Numbered from the stretch's first letter, positions 25,344 through 34,110 are shown. The stretch is DNA of 64,000 nucleotides from Lentisalinibacter orientalis (GCF_040706535.1 NZ_JAPDRJ010000001.1:2182736-2246735), one strand, 5' to 3'. Notes: generated by a model from the letters alone, not told the origin. Numbers and translations: made by a program.

Positions 25344-25570
25344 CCCTCTCGCCCGTCGTCGGCCGGCGACCGCACCTGGCGAGGTCGTGACCCGGTATCG
25401 GGCGTCGAGGTCGGTTGAGCGGGGATGTCCACCTCTTCGGCGCGCGGGAGGTCTTCGTCGATGTCCGGAAAGGGCTCGTCGAGCGGCTCGAGCGTGTCGA
25501 GCAGCGCCAGCAGTCCGCCCGACCCGCGCTTGCCATCCTGCTTCCTGGGGATTCCGGCCAACAAAGTCAC
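25340..25570 (-). CDS. Small acidic hypothetical protein coupled to the VanZ-like gene
   Basis: This 76-residue frame starts at GTG 25570 and encodes a strongly acidic middle (LLDTLEPLDEPFPDIDEDLP). I cannot assign a family; the acidic Pro-rich tail recalls C-termini of some small antitoxins. The main support for it being real is the four-base GTGA overlap with the next gene on the same strand. No strong Shine-Dalgarno sequence precedes it. It could still be a chance frame in high-GC DNA. Confidence 0.4.
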   Translation of the reverse strand: MTLLAGIPRKQDGKRGSGGLLALLDTLEPLDEPFPDIDEDLPRAEEVDIPAQPTSTPDTGSRPRQVRSPADDGREG

Positions 25571-25746
25571 CTGTCTTCGTCTAGGCGCCGGAAAGCATGG
25601 ATGACCGGCATCGCAAGCTCAAGTCCCGTCACGCTGCGGCGCGAATTTCGGCGGCGAGCAACGCGTGCACGAAACCGGGAGTCATCCGCGCGTCACGCGG
25701 GCCCGCTATCCTGACTCGGCCGGTTGATAAGTGTTTCACATAATTC

Positions 25747-25788
25747 TGTGGAATGCGTCACAACCTGCTGAAACCTTTGGCCTATAAT
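25747..25788 (+). promoter_or_regulatory. Putative class II Crp-dependent promoter of the exopolysaccharide transferase gene
   Basis: TGTGG-AATGCG-TCACA (25747-25762) differs from the Crp core by one base. A consensus TATAAT (25783-25788) follows. With a start expected near 25795, the site is centred at about -41, the class II position, and no -35 box is recognisable, as expected for activator-dependent promoters. The rest of the gap 25571-25864 shows no gene. Confidence 0.6.
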
Positions 25789-25864
25789 GTCAATCAACAA
25801 CAGGGCCCGGTGGGATTCGTTAGCCCACTGGTAAAATACCCATGCCCGCACGCCGGGAGACACG

Positions 25865-27280
25865 GTGCATATCGGCCTGATGCCATTCCGCCTGTTCAAT
25901 AACTACCTGCGGCTGCCGGTGGTGCTGCTGGCTGCCGCGGAATGCGCGGTGGTGTTCGCATCGCTGTACGTGGCCGCCTGGGCGCGGTTCGACTGGAATT
26001 TCCAGGCGTACTCGCTGATCCACGGGCCGATCTGGCCCCAGGCGGCGGTGCTGGCGGTCATCGTCTGCATCTGCCTCATCGCGCTCGGGCTCTATCAGTT
26101 CCATCAGCGCCTGTATTTCAAAGAGTCGCTTGCCCGCCTGGCGGTTGCCTTCATCCTGGCCGGCTTCCCGCTGGCCGTCGTCTGGTACACGTTCCCGCAG
26201 GTGGCGCCGACCCGGGGTGTGGCCGCCATCGCCGCGCTGGTGGCCTTCGCCGGACTCTCCGGCATCCGGTACTACTTCCTGCGTACCGCCGACGAGAACA
26301 TCTTCCGCCGTCGCACGCTGGTCTTCGGCGCCGGCAAACGGGCGGCCGCCATCCGCGAGATTCGCAGAAAGGCCGATCGACGTGGATTCCGGGTCGTGGC
26401 GAACGTGGGCGCCGCCGGTGACGGCAGCGTTAACCGTTGCGACAGGTATGTTGACCACGACAGGCCGCTGCTGGCGATAGCCCTCGAGCGCGAGGCCGAC
26501 GAGATCGTGGTGGCCATGGACGACCGGCGTGGCAACCTGCCCATCGACGAGTTGCTGGCCTGCAAGGTGCGGGGCATCGATTGCATGGACCTGCTCGGCT
26601 TCCTCGAGCGCGAGACCGGCAAGATCCGCATCGATCTGGTCAACCCGAGCTGGATGATCTTCTCCTCCGGCTTCCGCATCACGCCGCTGCGCCGGGCCAC
26701 CAAACGCGGCCTGGACCTGTTCGTGAGCCTGCTCGCGATGGTCATCGCGCTGCCGGTGATGGCCGTCTCCGCCCTGGCCATCAAGCTGGAGGACGGCCTC
26801 CGCGCACCGGTGTTCTACCGTCAGCGGCGGGTCGGTCTCTATGGCGAGAACTTCGACGTGCTCAAGTTCCGCAGCATGATCCAGAACGCCGAGGCGCCGG
26901 GTCAGGCGCAATGGGCCGAGAAGAACGACCCCAGGGTGACGCGGGTGGGTGGTGTGCTGCGCAAGCTGCGTTTCGACGAGCTGCCCCAGCTCCTGAACGT
27001 GCTCAAAGGCGAGATGAGCGTCGTCGGACCCCGGCCGGAACGGCCGGAGTTCGTCTCACAGCTGAAGCAGAACATCCCCTTCTACGCCGAGCGCCATACC
27101 GTGAAGCCGGGCATCACCGGCTGGGCCCAGCTCAAGTACCAGTACGGCTCCACCGAACAGGACGCCATCGAGAAACTGCAGTACGATCTCTACTACGTGA
27201 AGAACCACAGCCTGCTGCTGGACCTGGTGATCATGCTGCAGACCGCCGAAGTCATCCTCTGGGGCAAGGGCGCCCGCTAG
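25865..27280 (+). CDS. PEP-CTERM/XrtA-associated polyprenyl glycosylphosphotransferase (initiating enzyme)
   Basis: This 471-residue enzyme would transfer the first sugar-1-phosphate to undecaprenyl phosphate at the inner membrane. The N-terminal part has four or five membrane helices and a Rossmann-like CoA-binding-type segment ([17 protein letters not shown]). The C-terminal third is the catalytic bacterial sugar transferase domain: [69 protein letters not shown] and KPGITGWAQ. This layout matches the transferase associated with PEP-CTERM loci. GTG 25865 is preceded by GGGAGA. PrsK follows after four bases. Confidence 0.93.
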   Translation: MHIGLMPFRLFNNYLRLPVVLLAAAECAVVFASLYVAAWARFDWNFQAYSLIHGPIWPQAAVLAVIVCICLIALGLYQFHQRLYFKESLARLAVAFILAGFPLAVVWYTFPQVAPTRGVAAIAALVAFAGLSGIRYYFLRTADENIFRRRTLVFGAGKRAAAIREIRRKADRRGFRVVANVGAAGDGSVNRCDRYVDHDRPLLAIALEREADEIVVAMDDRRGNLPIDELLACKVRGIDCMDLLGFLERETGKIRIDLVNPSWMIFSSGFRITPLRRATKRGLDLFVSLLAMVIALPVMAVSALAIKLEDGLRAPVFYRQRRVGLYGENFDVLKFRSMIQNAEAPGQAQWAEKNDPRVTRVGGVLRKLRFDELPQLLNVLKGEMSVVGPRPERPEFVSQLKQNIPFYAERHTVKPGITGWAQLKYQYGSTEQDAIEKLQYDLYYVKNHSLLLDLVIMLQTAEVILWGKGAR

Positions 27281-27284
27281 AACC

Positions 27285-29339
27285 ATGCTCGCGAGCCTGC
27301 CCGCGATCGGCTACGGCCTGGCTGGCGCGGCATTCCTGATCCTCACCGTCCTGCTGCTGACCAGCTGGCAGGGGCGTCTCCATGGAGCGTTGCTCACCAC
27401 CGCCGCCGGTTTCTCGGCACTGTGGGGTATCGCCCTGGCCGTGAGCCTGTCGCCGGACCCCGCCCTCGGCGTGCTGAAGGTCTTCGTGGCCGAGACGCTC
27501 AGGAACGGCGCCTGGCTGGTCTTCCTCTCCGCGCTCTTCGCCGGCGGCCTCGGCGGCGGCGCCGGCCACCGGGTGCTGGTATTCGGTGGGCCCGCGCTGG
27601 CGGCTGCCGTGCTGCTGGGCGGCGTCGGCCTGTTTATTGCCGAGGCGGCCGGCATGCCGTCTCCCGGCGTCGGTCAGGCGCTCATCACGGGTTCGCTCGG
27701 CCTGTCGCTGTTCGCGCTGATCATGGTGGAGCAGATTTATCGCAACGCCCGCTCCGCCCAGCGGGCGGCACTGAAATTTCTTTGCCTCGGGCTGCTCGGC
27801 CTGTTCGCCTACGACCTGGTGCTCTATTCCCAGGCCATTCTGTTCGGTCGCATCGACCAGGTGCTCTGGAGCGTGCGCGGTATTGTTGCGGCCTTCTGCG
27901 TGCCGCTGATCGCCGTCTCCGCCCAGCGCAACCCGGATTGGTCCGTCGGCATCTTTGTCTCCCGCCAGGTGGTCTTCTACACCACCACCCTGATGGGCGT
28001 GGGCGTCTACCTCATCCTGATGGCCGCGGTCGGCTACTACATCAAGGTCTTCGGTGGAGAGTGGGGCCCGGCGGGGCAGGTGGTCTTCTTCGCGGCAGCC
28101 ATCCTCATACTCGGGATCCTGATCTTCTCCGAGCGGCTGCGGGCGCAGCTGAAGGTCTTCATCAGCAAGCACTTCTTCAGGAACCGCTACGACTATCGCG
28201 AGGAGTGGCTGCGCCTGATGCATACGCTGTCGGCGCCCGAGGAGCCGGGCCTGCCCCTGGCCAAGCGCGGCATCAAGGCGCTCTGCGACATCCTGGAGGC
28301 ACCCGCCGGCGTGCTCTACCTGCGAGAGGACGGCCGCTTTCGCTGCACGGCGGGCTGGAACACCGGGCCGGACGGCGAGAGCCTGGCGGCGGAACACTCA
28401 CTGCCCTGGTTCCTGGAGCAGAGCGGCTGGGTGATCGACGCCGACGAGTACCGGCGCGAGCCGCCGCGCTACGAGGGCCTGGAAGCCGATCTCGGCGTGC
28501 TGGGCGTCGACCCGCCCGGCGTGATCGTGCCACTGGTGGGCGAGGAGCAGATGCTCGGTTTCGTGGCCCTCGCGCGCTCCGAGCGGCCGCGCAGCCTCAA
28601 TTACGAGGACCACGACCTGCTGAAGACCGCCGGGCGCCAGATCGCGAGCTATCTCGACCAGGAGCAGAAGAAATACCAGCTGGCCGAGAGCCGCCAGTTC
28701 GAGGCCTTCAACCGCCTGACGGCTTACCTGATGCACGACCTCAAGAATCTGATCGCCCAGCAGTCCCTGGTGGTGGAAAACGCCCACAAGCACAAGGACA
28801 AGCCGGAGTTCATCGACGACGCCATCCGTACGGTGGAGAGCGGCGTCGCGCGGATGAAGAAGGTGCTGGAGCAGCTCAAGCAGGGCGCGCCCATGCAGGC
28901 CGCGAGCCGCATCGAAGTGGGCAAGCTGGTGATGGAGGCGGTCTCCCAGTGCGCCGACCGCCGGCCCGAGCCGCGCACGGAGATCGGTGATCACCGATTG
29001 TGGATACGGGCGGATCGGGAACGGCTGCTGGCGGCGCTGATCCACGCCATCCGCAACGCGCAGGACGCCACGCCCGCGGACGGGAGCATCCGCGTGACCG
29101 TCGAGCCCTGCGGCGGCGAGTGCGCCATCCGGGTCATCGATACCGGCCGGGGCATGGAACGCGAGTTCATCGAGACCCGGCTGTTCAAGCCCTTCGACAG
29201 CACCAAGGGCACCTCCGGGATGGGCATCGGCGCCTATCAGGTCCGGGAGACGGTGAGAGCCAGCGGCGGCGAGCTGCACGTGGAGAGCGTCGTGGGGGAG
29301 GGAACCCGAGTTTCGATGGTGCTCCCCCTGGCAATGTAG
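27285..29339 (+). CDS. prsK: PrsK, PEP-CTERM system sensor histidine kinase
   Basis: This 684-residue membrane kinase has about eight N-terminal transmembrane segments (residues 5-285) and a GAF-like domain (about 310-455). The dimerisation/phosphoacceptor site is LMHDLKNLIAQQ (His484), and the ATPase has N-box NAQDATP, DTGRGM and GIGAYQVRE. This is the PrsK layout, which partners the sigma-54-dependent regulator PrsR. Unusually, prsR does not follow. Instead the stop TAG (29337-29339) comes from a half REP, and a lectin-like PEP-CTERM gene is next. Sigma-54 sites upstream of both PEP-CTERM genes suggest PrsR is encoded elsewhere. Confidence 0.94.
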   Translation: MLASLPAIGYGLAGAAFLILTVLLLTSWQGRLHGALLTTAAGFSALWGIALAVSLSPDPALGVLKVFVAETLRNGAWLVFLSALFAGGLGGGAGHRVLVFGGPALAAAVLLGGVGLFIAEAAGMPSPGVGQALITGSLGLSLFALIMVEQIYRNARSAQRAALKFLCLGLLGLFAYDLVLYSQAILFGRIDQVLWSVRGIVAAFCVPLIAVSAQRNPDWSVGIFVSRQVVFYTTTLMGVGVYLILMAAVGYYIKVFGGEWGPAGQVVFFAAAILILGILIFSERLRAQLKVFISKHFFRNRYDYREEWLRLMHTLSAPEEPGLPLAKRGIKALCDILEAPAGVLYLREDGRFRCTAGWNTGPDGESLAAEHSLPWFLEQSGWVIDADEYRREPPRYEGLEADLGVLGVDPPGVIVPLVGEEQMLGFVALARSERPRSLNYEDHDLLKTAGRQIASYLDQEQKKYQLAESRQFEAFNRLTAYLMHDLKNLIAQQSLVVENAHKHKDKPEFIDDAIRTVESGVARMKKVLEQLKQGAPMQAASRIEVGKLVMEAVSQCADRRPEPRTEIGDHRLWIRADRERLLAALIHAIRNAQDATPADGSIRVTVEPCGGECAIRVIDTGRGMEREFIETRLFKPFDSTKGTSGMGIGAYQVRETVRASGGELHVESVVGEGTRVSMVLPLAM

Positions 29340-29360
29340 GAGGGGCTTTAGCCCCGATCA
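29335..29360. repeat. Single REP arm (copy 12) at the prsK 3' end
   Basis: One arm with its GGGGCTTTAGCCCC palindrome is present, ending CGATCA with no inverted partner. Its GTAG head provides the prsK stop codon. It is the last REP arm in the window; none was seen from here to 64 kb. Confidence 0.85.
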
Positions 29361-29513
29361 CCCGCCTTCCCCACTCTCGGCCCGACGCCACCACCAAATA
29401 TATGGTGTCACAAGAACCACAACATCCCCGCCCAGTGTCGGAAGTGTTTACAAGTCCAAAATCACGGACTCAAGCATCAAACTTTGTTAAACAGAATCAT
29501 AAAGTTACAAACT

Positions 29514-29529
29514 TGGCCCGCAACTTGCT
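29514..29529 (+). promoter_or_regulatory. Sigma-54 (-24/-12) promoter of the lectin-like PEP-CTERM gene
   Basis: TGGCCCG-CAAC-TTGCT matches the RpoN consensus TGGCACG-N4-TTGCW at all but one base, with correct spacing. It ends 42 bases before ATG 29572. The preceding about 100 bases are AT-richer than the surroundings and could hold an enhancer-binding site. Confidence 0.8.
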
Positions 29530-29571
29530 TGTTCGGTAGCGAGACAACTCTTGCCCGAACAAGGAAAGCCA

Positions 29572-30144
29572 ATGAAAGCGACGATGTCCCTGATCCTGAC
29601 GCTCACGCTCATGACCGGCATCGCCCATGCGGATCCGATCATCTGGTCCGAGAGCGACGGTGGCAATGGAAATGCTTACGAAGTCATCGATCATGGCTCT
29701 TCCCTGACGTGGGAGGAAGCATCGGCGCTGGCGGAATCGATGGGCGGCTACCTGGTCTCCCTGACCAGCGAAGCCGAAAATAGCTTCGTCGCAGAACTGG
29801 TAAGTGGTGCGACCGGCCCGTTCGACAGCTACTGGCTGGGTGGCTACCAGAGCGATCTGTCGGCCGAGCCTGACGGTGGCTGGGCCTGGGCGAGCGGCGA
29901 GTACTGGGACCCCGTGTTTGCAGCGTCGCGCTGGGCCAGTGGCGAACCCAACAATGGTGTCGGCGGCACCCAGCATTACCTGCATTTCTGGCCTTCGCTA
30001 CCGCTCTGGGACGATATGGACAATCGCAATACGATGACCGGATATGTCGTCGAGTACAGCAAAGTGCCGGAGCCGGGAACGCTCGGCCTGCTGGGGCTTG
30101 GCATGCTAGCGGTTGGCGTGGCACGCAGACGCCGTAACCGCTGA
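29572..30144 (+). CDS. PEP-CTERM protein with a C-type-lectin-like domain
   Basis: This 190-residue protein has a signal peptide (MKATMSLILTLTLMTGIAHA). The C-type-lectin-like fold shows LTWEEASALAESMGGYLVSL, YWLGGYQSD, WAWASGEYW, WASGEPNN and WDDMDNRNTMTGYVVEY. It ends with the sorting signal VPEPGTLGLLGLGML, a hydrophobic stretch and RRRRNR. It is a predicted substrate of exosortase A and may bind the exopolysaccharide. ATG 29572 has an AAGGAA site; an in-frame TTG at 29551 is less likely. The gene has its own sigma-54 promoter and terminator. Confidence 0.93.
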   Translation: MKATMSLILTLTLMTGIAHADPIIWSESDGGNGNAYEVIDHGSSLTWEEASALAESMGGYLVSLTSEAENSFVAELVSGATGPFDSYWLGGYQSDLSAEPDGGWAWASGEYWDPVFAASRWASGEPNNGVGGTQHYLHFWPSLPLWDDMDNRNTMTGYVVEYSKVPEPGTLGLLGLGMLAVGVARRRRNR

Positions 30145-30170
30145 CTCTGCCGCTCAGGAGTTTCTCCCAG

Positions 30171-30197
30171 AAACCCCGCCTCGCGCGGGGTTTTTCT
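30171..30197 (+). terminator. Rho-independent terminator after the lectin-like PEP-CTERM gene
   Basis: A stem AAACCCCGC/GCGGGGTTT with a short loop is followed by TTC and further T residues, about 25 bases after the stop at 30144. Confidence 0.88.
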
Positions 30198-30277
30198 TGT
30201 GTGGCGCCTTCACAGGGCGATTTGTGACTTAGTCCCTCCGCATGTGGCCTTGATCGGTTACTCTAGCCGGCAGTAGC

Positions 30278-30353
30278 AGGCGCGTAGCTCAGTGGTAGAG
30301 CACTGTCATTACATGGCAGAGGTCGGAGGTTCGATCCCTACCCGCGCCTACCA
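30278..30353 (+). tRNA. tRNA-Val (anticodon TAC), with an irregular T-arm
   Basis: The acceptor AGGCGCG/CGCGCCT pairs fully, followed by discriminator A and an encoded CCA. The D-arm is GCTC...GAGC and the anticodon stem CTGTC/GGCAG carries loop ATTACAT (anticodon TAC). The T-arm is imperfect: GGAGG-TTCGATC-CCTAC has a G-A mismatch, and one extra C sits before the acceptor 3' strand. It could be functional or a decaying copy. The window shows no other gene between 30145 and 30585. Confidence 0.75.
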
Positions 30354-30440
30354 CTCACCCCGCTCGTGACCGGCGCCGCACTGGCCCGCGAGGCCCCGGC
30401 CGGGAGCACGCAGGACGCCGCGCGACCGCCATGGGAGCAT

Positions 30441-30506
30441 TGTGACAGCCATCACATTCGGTAAGTACTATTTTCCCATGGCGCAAACCGCCCGGCGGTA
30501 TAGAAT
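30441..30506 (+). promoter_or_regulatory. Putative class I Crp-dependent promoter of prsT
   Basis: TGTGA-CAGCCA-TCACA (30441-30456) is a perfect Crp core. A -10-like TATAGAAT (30499-30506) lies downstream with a start expected near 30512. This puts the operator centre near -63, close to the class I position of -61.5. No good -35 box is visible. The open frame begins at 30586. Confidence 0.65.
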
Positions 30507-30585
30507 CCGGGTCCCGGACTGACGTAAAGTGGCCTCTGGTACTTGCCAGTCATTACAGGGACTTACGACGAGGGACCGCCTGAAT

Positions 30586-33396
30586 ATGCTTAGAGTTTTC
30601 CGTCCGTCGGGCCGGAGCGTCGCCGTGCGCTCCCTGCTAGCGATTATCTTTGCCACCACCGCTGCGTGCGGTCTGGCGCTAACCAATGAAGCCAGGTTGG
30701 AGCGAGCCCAGGAGGCTTATCAGCAGGCCGATTACCGGGCGGCGGTCATAGACCTCCGTAACATACTGCAACAGGAGCCGGATAACCGCGCAGCCAGGGA
30801 ACTGCTGGGCCGGGCGGCTCTCAGGCAGGGAGACGCGGCGACTGCCGAGAAGGAACTGCGGCGAGCGGTGGAGCTCGGTGCGCCCCTCAACACGGTGGCC
30901 GCGGACCTGGGTCGGGCGATGCTGCAGCTGGGGCAGTTCAACGAAGTGCTGGACGAGCTCCGACCCGAAATAGGTTCCAGCGAGTCGGAACGCCTCGAAA
31001 TTCTCAAGCTCCGCGCAAATGCTCACATGGGGCTCAGGCTGCCGGAGTCCGCGAGAGATATCTTCCTCGAGGTGCTCGAATCGAGCCCTTCGGACATCGA
31101 GGCGAAACTCGGTGTCGCATCGTCCTTTGCCGCGCAACGGGACTTCGAGGCGGCGCGCCGCGTTCTGGGAGAGGCGCTGGCGATGGACCCGGATCATACG
31201 GCAGCCTGGCTCGCCTCGGGCTCGTTGCACCTCACAACAGGTAATGCCGACGCTGCGATTACGGATTTCGTGAAGGCTCTTGAGCTTGCGGAAGCCGAGG
31301 GCGACGACGGTGATCGCATCTCCGCTCTCCGCGGCCTCGTGGAGTCGCGCCTGGCCGCAGGAGATACTGCCGGTGCGCGCGCAGCGATAAACCAACTCGT
31401 CGGAGTGTCGCCCGGAAACGTCATCACGAAGTATCTTGTCGCGCGCGTCGCCGTGGCCGAGCAGGATTTCGAGACGGCACAGGACGAGCTACAGGCGGTC
31501 CTGAGTGCGGCTCCGGAATACCGCCCCGCTCAGTTCCTCATGGGAGCGGTACACCTGCAGAGAGGCAATCTCGGCCAGGCGGAGATGCATCTGTCGGCTG
31601 TCGTGGCCGCCGCACCCGATAATGTGGACGCGCGCCGGCTGCTGGCAGAGACGCGCCTGCGGCAGGACCGCGCCGAAGAGGCGGCGGAGATTCTGCGGCC
31701 CGTGCTCGATGCCGAGGATGAAAACGTGGCCGCTCTGGGCCTTGCGGTCCGGGCAAGCATGGCGGCGGGGCAGTACGACAATGCCATCGGTTTCCTGGAG
31801 GCGAGCCTCGAGCGGGATCCCGATAACATTGAGCGGAAGCTGGACCTCGTCAGTGCTTATCTCGCCGCGGGCCGCATCGAGGAGGCCGAAGCCTTGATGT
31901 CGGATCTGCCGGCCGAGGCTGGCGACGCCAGCTACCGACGCGACCTCCTGCAGGTAATGACGCCGCTGCGCCGCGGGGATCCGGCATCCGCGCTGGCCGA
32001 GGCGGAAGCCATGTCCGAGCGCTGGCCGGAGGATTCGCGCATCCTGAACCTCAAGGGCGGTATTGCGCTCTCCATGGATCGTCTTGATCAGGCCCGCAAG
32101 AGTTTCGTCGCGGCTCGCGACCTTGCACCCGACGAGGTTGCCAGCTACGTGAATATCGCGCGGATCGACCTGCGGACGGGCAACCTCGAGGAAGCCAGGA
32201 CGCAATACCTCGCGGCACTCGACAGGGCGCCGGATGCGGCAAACCTGATGGTTGCCCTCGCGCAGCTCGAGGCGCGGATGGAGAATCGCGCGGCAGCCAT
32301 GGAGTGGCTGGAGAAAGCGCGGCAGGCGGATAGCGCCGCTTTCGCGCCAAGGCTGCTGTTGGCACGTTTATATATCGAGGATCGGCAATTCGAGAAGGCG
32401 CGAGCCAGCGCGGAGGAGGCCATCGCATTGGCGGACAATAACGCCGAGGCCTACAACCTGCTCGGCCTGGCGCAGGCCGGACTTGGCGACAACGGAGCGG
32501 CCGTGGTCAATTTCGAGCGCGCCGGCGATCTCGATGCCGAGGAGACGACCTACCGCATGAACGAGGCCCGTGCGCAGATGGCCCTGGGCAACGAGGCCAC
32601 GGCGGAGCAGACTATACGTGAAGCCGGCGGTGGCGATCCCGATAACCTCCGGGCATCCCTGATCCTGGCAGCCACTCTCGCCAGGCAGGGTGATACGGAA
32701 GGGGCCATGCGAATTGCGAAGAGGTTGCAGGAACGCCATCCTCAGGACGGCCTGCCTTATGCTCTCGAGGGCGAGCTGCTCGCCTCTGCCGGCGATTTCG
32801 CGGCGGCCGCAGTTGCCTACGACCGGGCGGTGGAATTACGCGATGATGATCGCCGGCTGGTCCTCCGGGCTTTCCGCATTCGTAACCTGGGCGATCTGCC
32901 GGAGCCCGAGCGGCCGGTCCTTTCCTATCTGGACAAGCGTCCCCTGGATGCTGATATGCGCCTGATAGTCGCGCAGCGATTTCAGAGTGAGGGTGACAGC
33001 GACCGGGCGATAGCCGAGTACGAGCAGGTACTCGAGACTGCCCCCGAAAACTTCGTTGCCCTGAACAATCTCGCCTGGGAGTACTTCCAGAGGGGCGACT
33101 CACGGGCGGAGGACATAGCCCGCAGGGCGTACGCTCAGTCGCCGGAGAACGGGTCGGTGGCCGACACCCTCGGCTGGATACAGGTCAATACCGGCGATCT
33201 GGATGACGGCATCTCGACGCTGCGACGAGCATTGGAATTGAGCAATGGGCGTGCCCAGGTGAAGTACCATCTGGCGGCGGCTCTGGCGAAGGCGGGTGAA
33301 TCCGGTGAGGCCAGGCAGTTGCTGCAGGAACTGCTCGCCTCCGACGAGGAGTTCGCGAGCCGGGGGGCCGCCGAGGAACTCCTGGAAACCCTCTGA
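30586..33396 (+). CDS. prsT: PrsT-type PEP-CTERM system TPR lipoprotein
   Basis: This protein of about 936 residues has a signal peptide and lipobox (TTAAC, Cys28). It then consists almost entirely of tetratricopeptide repeats (for example QQADYRAAVIDLRNILQQEP and GDSDRAIAEYEQVLETAPEN). This is the layout of the large TPR lipoprotein found in XrtA loci, thought to assist polysaccharide assembly or export on the periplasmic side. ATG 30586 places the arginine-containing n-region directly before the hydrophobic core; an in-frame start at 30529 would add 19 residues ahead of the signal. A Crp-like site lies upstream. The export lipoprotein follows after 90 bases. Confidence 0.93.
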   Translation: MLRVFRPSGRSVAVRSLLAIIFATTAACGLALTNEARLERAQEAYQQADYRAAVIDLRNILQQEPDNRAARELLGRAALRQGDAATAEKELRRAVELGAPLNTVAADLGRAMLQLGQFNEVLDELRPEIGSSESERLEILKLRANAHMGLRLPESARDIFLEVLESSPSDIEAKLGVASSFAAQRDFEAARRVLGEALAMDPDHTAAWLASGSLHLTTGNADAAITDFVKALELAEAEGDDGDRISALRGLVESRLAAGDTAGARAAINQLVGVSPGNVITKYLVARVAVAEQDFETAQDELQAVLSAAPEYRPAQFLMGAVHLQRGNLGQAEMHLSAVVAAAPDNVDARRLLAETRLRQDRAEEAAEILRPVLDAEDENVAALGLAVRASMAAGQYDNAIGFLEASLERDPDNIERKLDLVSAYLAAGRIEEAEALMSDLPAEAGDASYRRDLLQVMTPLRRGDPASALAEAEAMSERWPEDSRILNLKGGIALSMDRLDQARKSFVAARDLAPDEVASYVNIARIDLRTGNLEEARTQYLAALDRAPDAANLMVALAQLEARMENRAAAMEWLEKARQADSAAFAPRLLLARLYIEDRQFEKARASAEEAIALADNNAEAYNLLGLAQAGLGDNGAAVVNFERAGDLDAEETTYRMNEARAQMALGNEATAEQTIREAGGGDPDNLRASLILAATLARQGDTEGAMRIAKRLQERHPQDGLPYALEGELLASAGDFAAAAVAYDRAVELRDDDRRLVLRAFRIRNLGDLPEPERPVLSYLDKRPLDADMRLIVAQRFQSEGDSDRAIAEYEQVLETAPENFVALNNLAWEYFQRGDSRAEDIARRAYAQSPENGSVADTLGWIQVNTGDLDDGISTLRRALELSNGRAQVKYHLAAALAKAGESGEARQLLQELLASDEEFASRGAAEELLETL

Positions 33397-33486
33397 GTAC
33401 GCTCATTGGAGAAGTGCCAACCAAGTTAAGCAAACTTCCTTAATTCGGTGATAGTCTTGAAAAATTATGGGGGTTACGAGCCGCTT

Positions 33487-34110
33487 ATGTTCAACACGAC
33501 ACGACTGAGAGCACTGGTGGTTCTGTCGGCTGCACTCGCACTTTCTGCCTGCGCCGGTGCGGATTACGACGCTGGGAATTTGCCGGAAGAAGTAGCGTCG
33601 CAGTCCGACGAGTACCGAATCGGCCCGGGAGACGGTGTGCAGATATTCGTCTGGGATCACGCGGACCTGTCCACGTCGGTGCAGGTGCGCCCCGATGGCA
33701 GGATATCGACGCCCCTTGTCGAGGACCTGCAGGCTGCGGGCAAGACGCCTACAGAGCTGGCCCGGGATATCGAGACGGTCCTTGCGGAATACGTGCGCTC
33801 GCCGGTCGTAACCGTCATCATGCAGGGCTTCGAGGGAGAGGCGCAGCAACAGGTGCGTGTCGTCGGTCAGGCGGCGGAGCCTGCGGCGGTTCCCTACCGG
33901 CAAGGGATGACCGTGCTGGACGTCATGATCCAGGTCGGAGGGTTGTCCGAATTCGCAGCCGGAAATCGTTCGAAGATCGTGCGCAAGGTGAACGGCGAAT
34001 CGGTGGATATCCGGGTCAAGCTGGACGATCTGCTGAACGACGGTCGTATCGAGGAGAACATCCGGGTGCTGCCGGGTGACGTCCTGATTATCCCCGAATC
34101 GTTCTTCTGA
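33487..34110 (+). CDS. XrtA-associated polysaccharide export lipoprotein (Wza family)
   Basis: This 207-residue lipoprotein has the signal LRALVVLSAALALSACAG with an LSAC lipobox. The polysaccharide biosynthesis/export (PES) domain has YRIGPGDGVQIFVWDHADLS and VQVRPDGRISTPLV. A SLBB-like part follows (VVGQAAEPAAVPYRQG, then VLPGDVLIIPESFF). It would form or support the outer-membrane export channel. It is shorter than E. coli Wza, as usual for XrtA loci. ATG 33487 puts the arginine pair before the hydrophobic core; GTG 33448 is an alternative. The chain-length gene begins 16 bases after its stop. Confidence 0.93.
   Translation: MFNTTRLRALVVLSAALALSACAGADYDAGNLPEEVASQSDEYRIGPGDGVQIFVWDHADLSTSVQVRPDGRISTPLVEDLQAAGKTPTELARDIETVLAEYVRSPVVTVIMQGFEGEAQQQVRVVGQAAEPAAVPYRQGMTVLDVMIQVGGLSEFAAGNRSKIVRKVNGESVDIRVKLDDLLNDGRIEENIRVLPGDVLIIPESFF

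Noticed and set aside
30528..30546. TGGCC...TTGCC before prsT as a sigma-54 site
   Set aside because: The GG-to-GC spacing is two bases too long, so it is not a valid -24/-12 pair.
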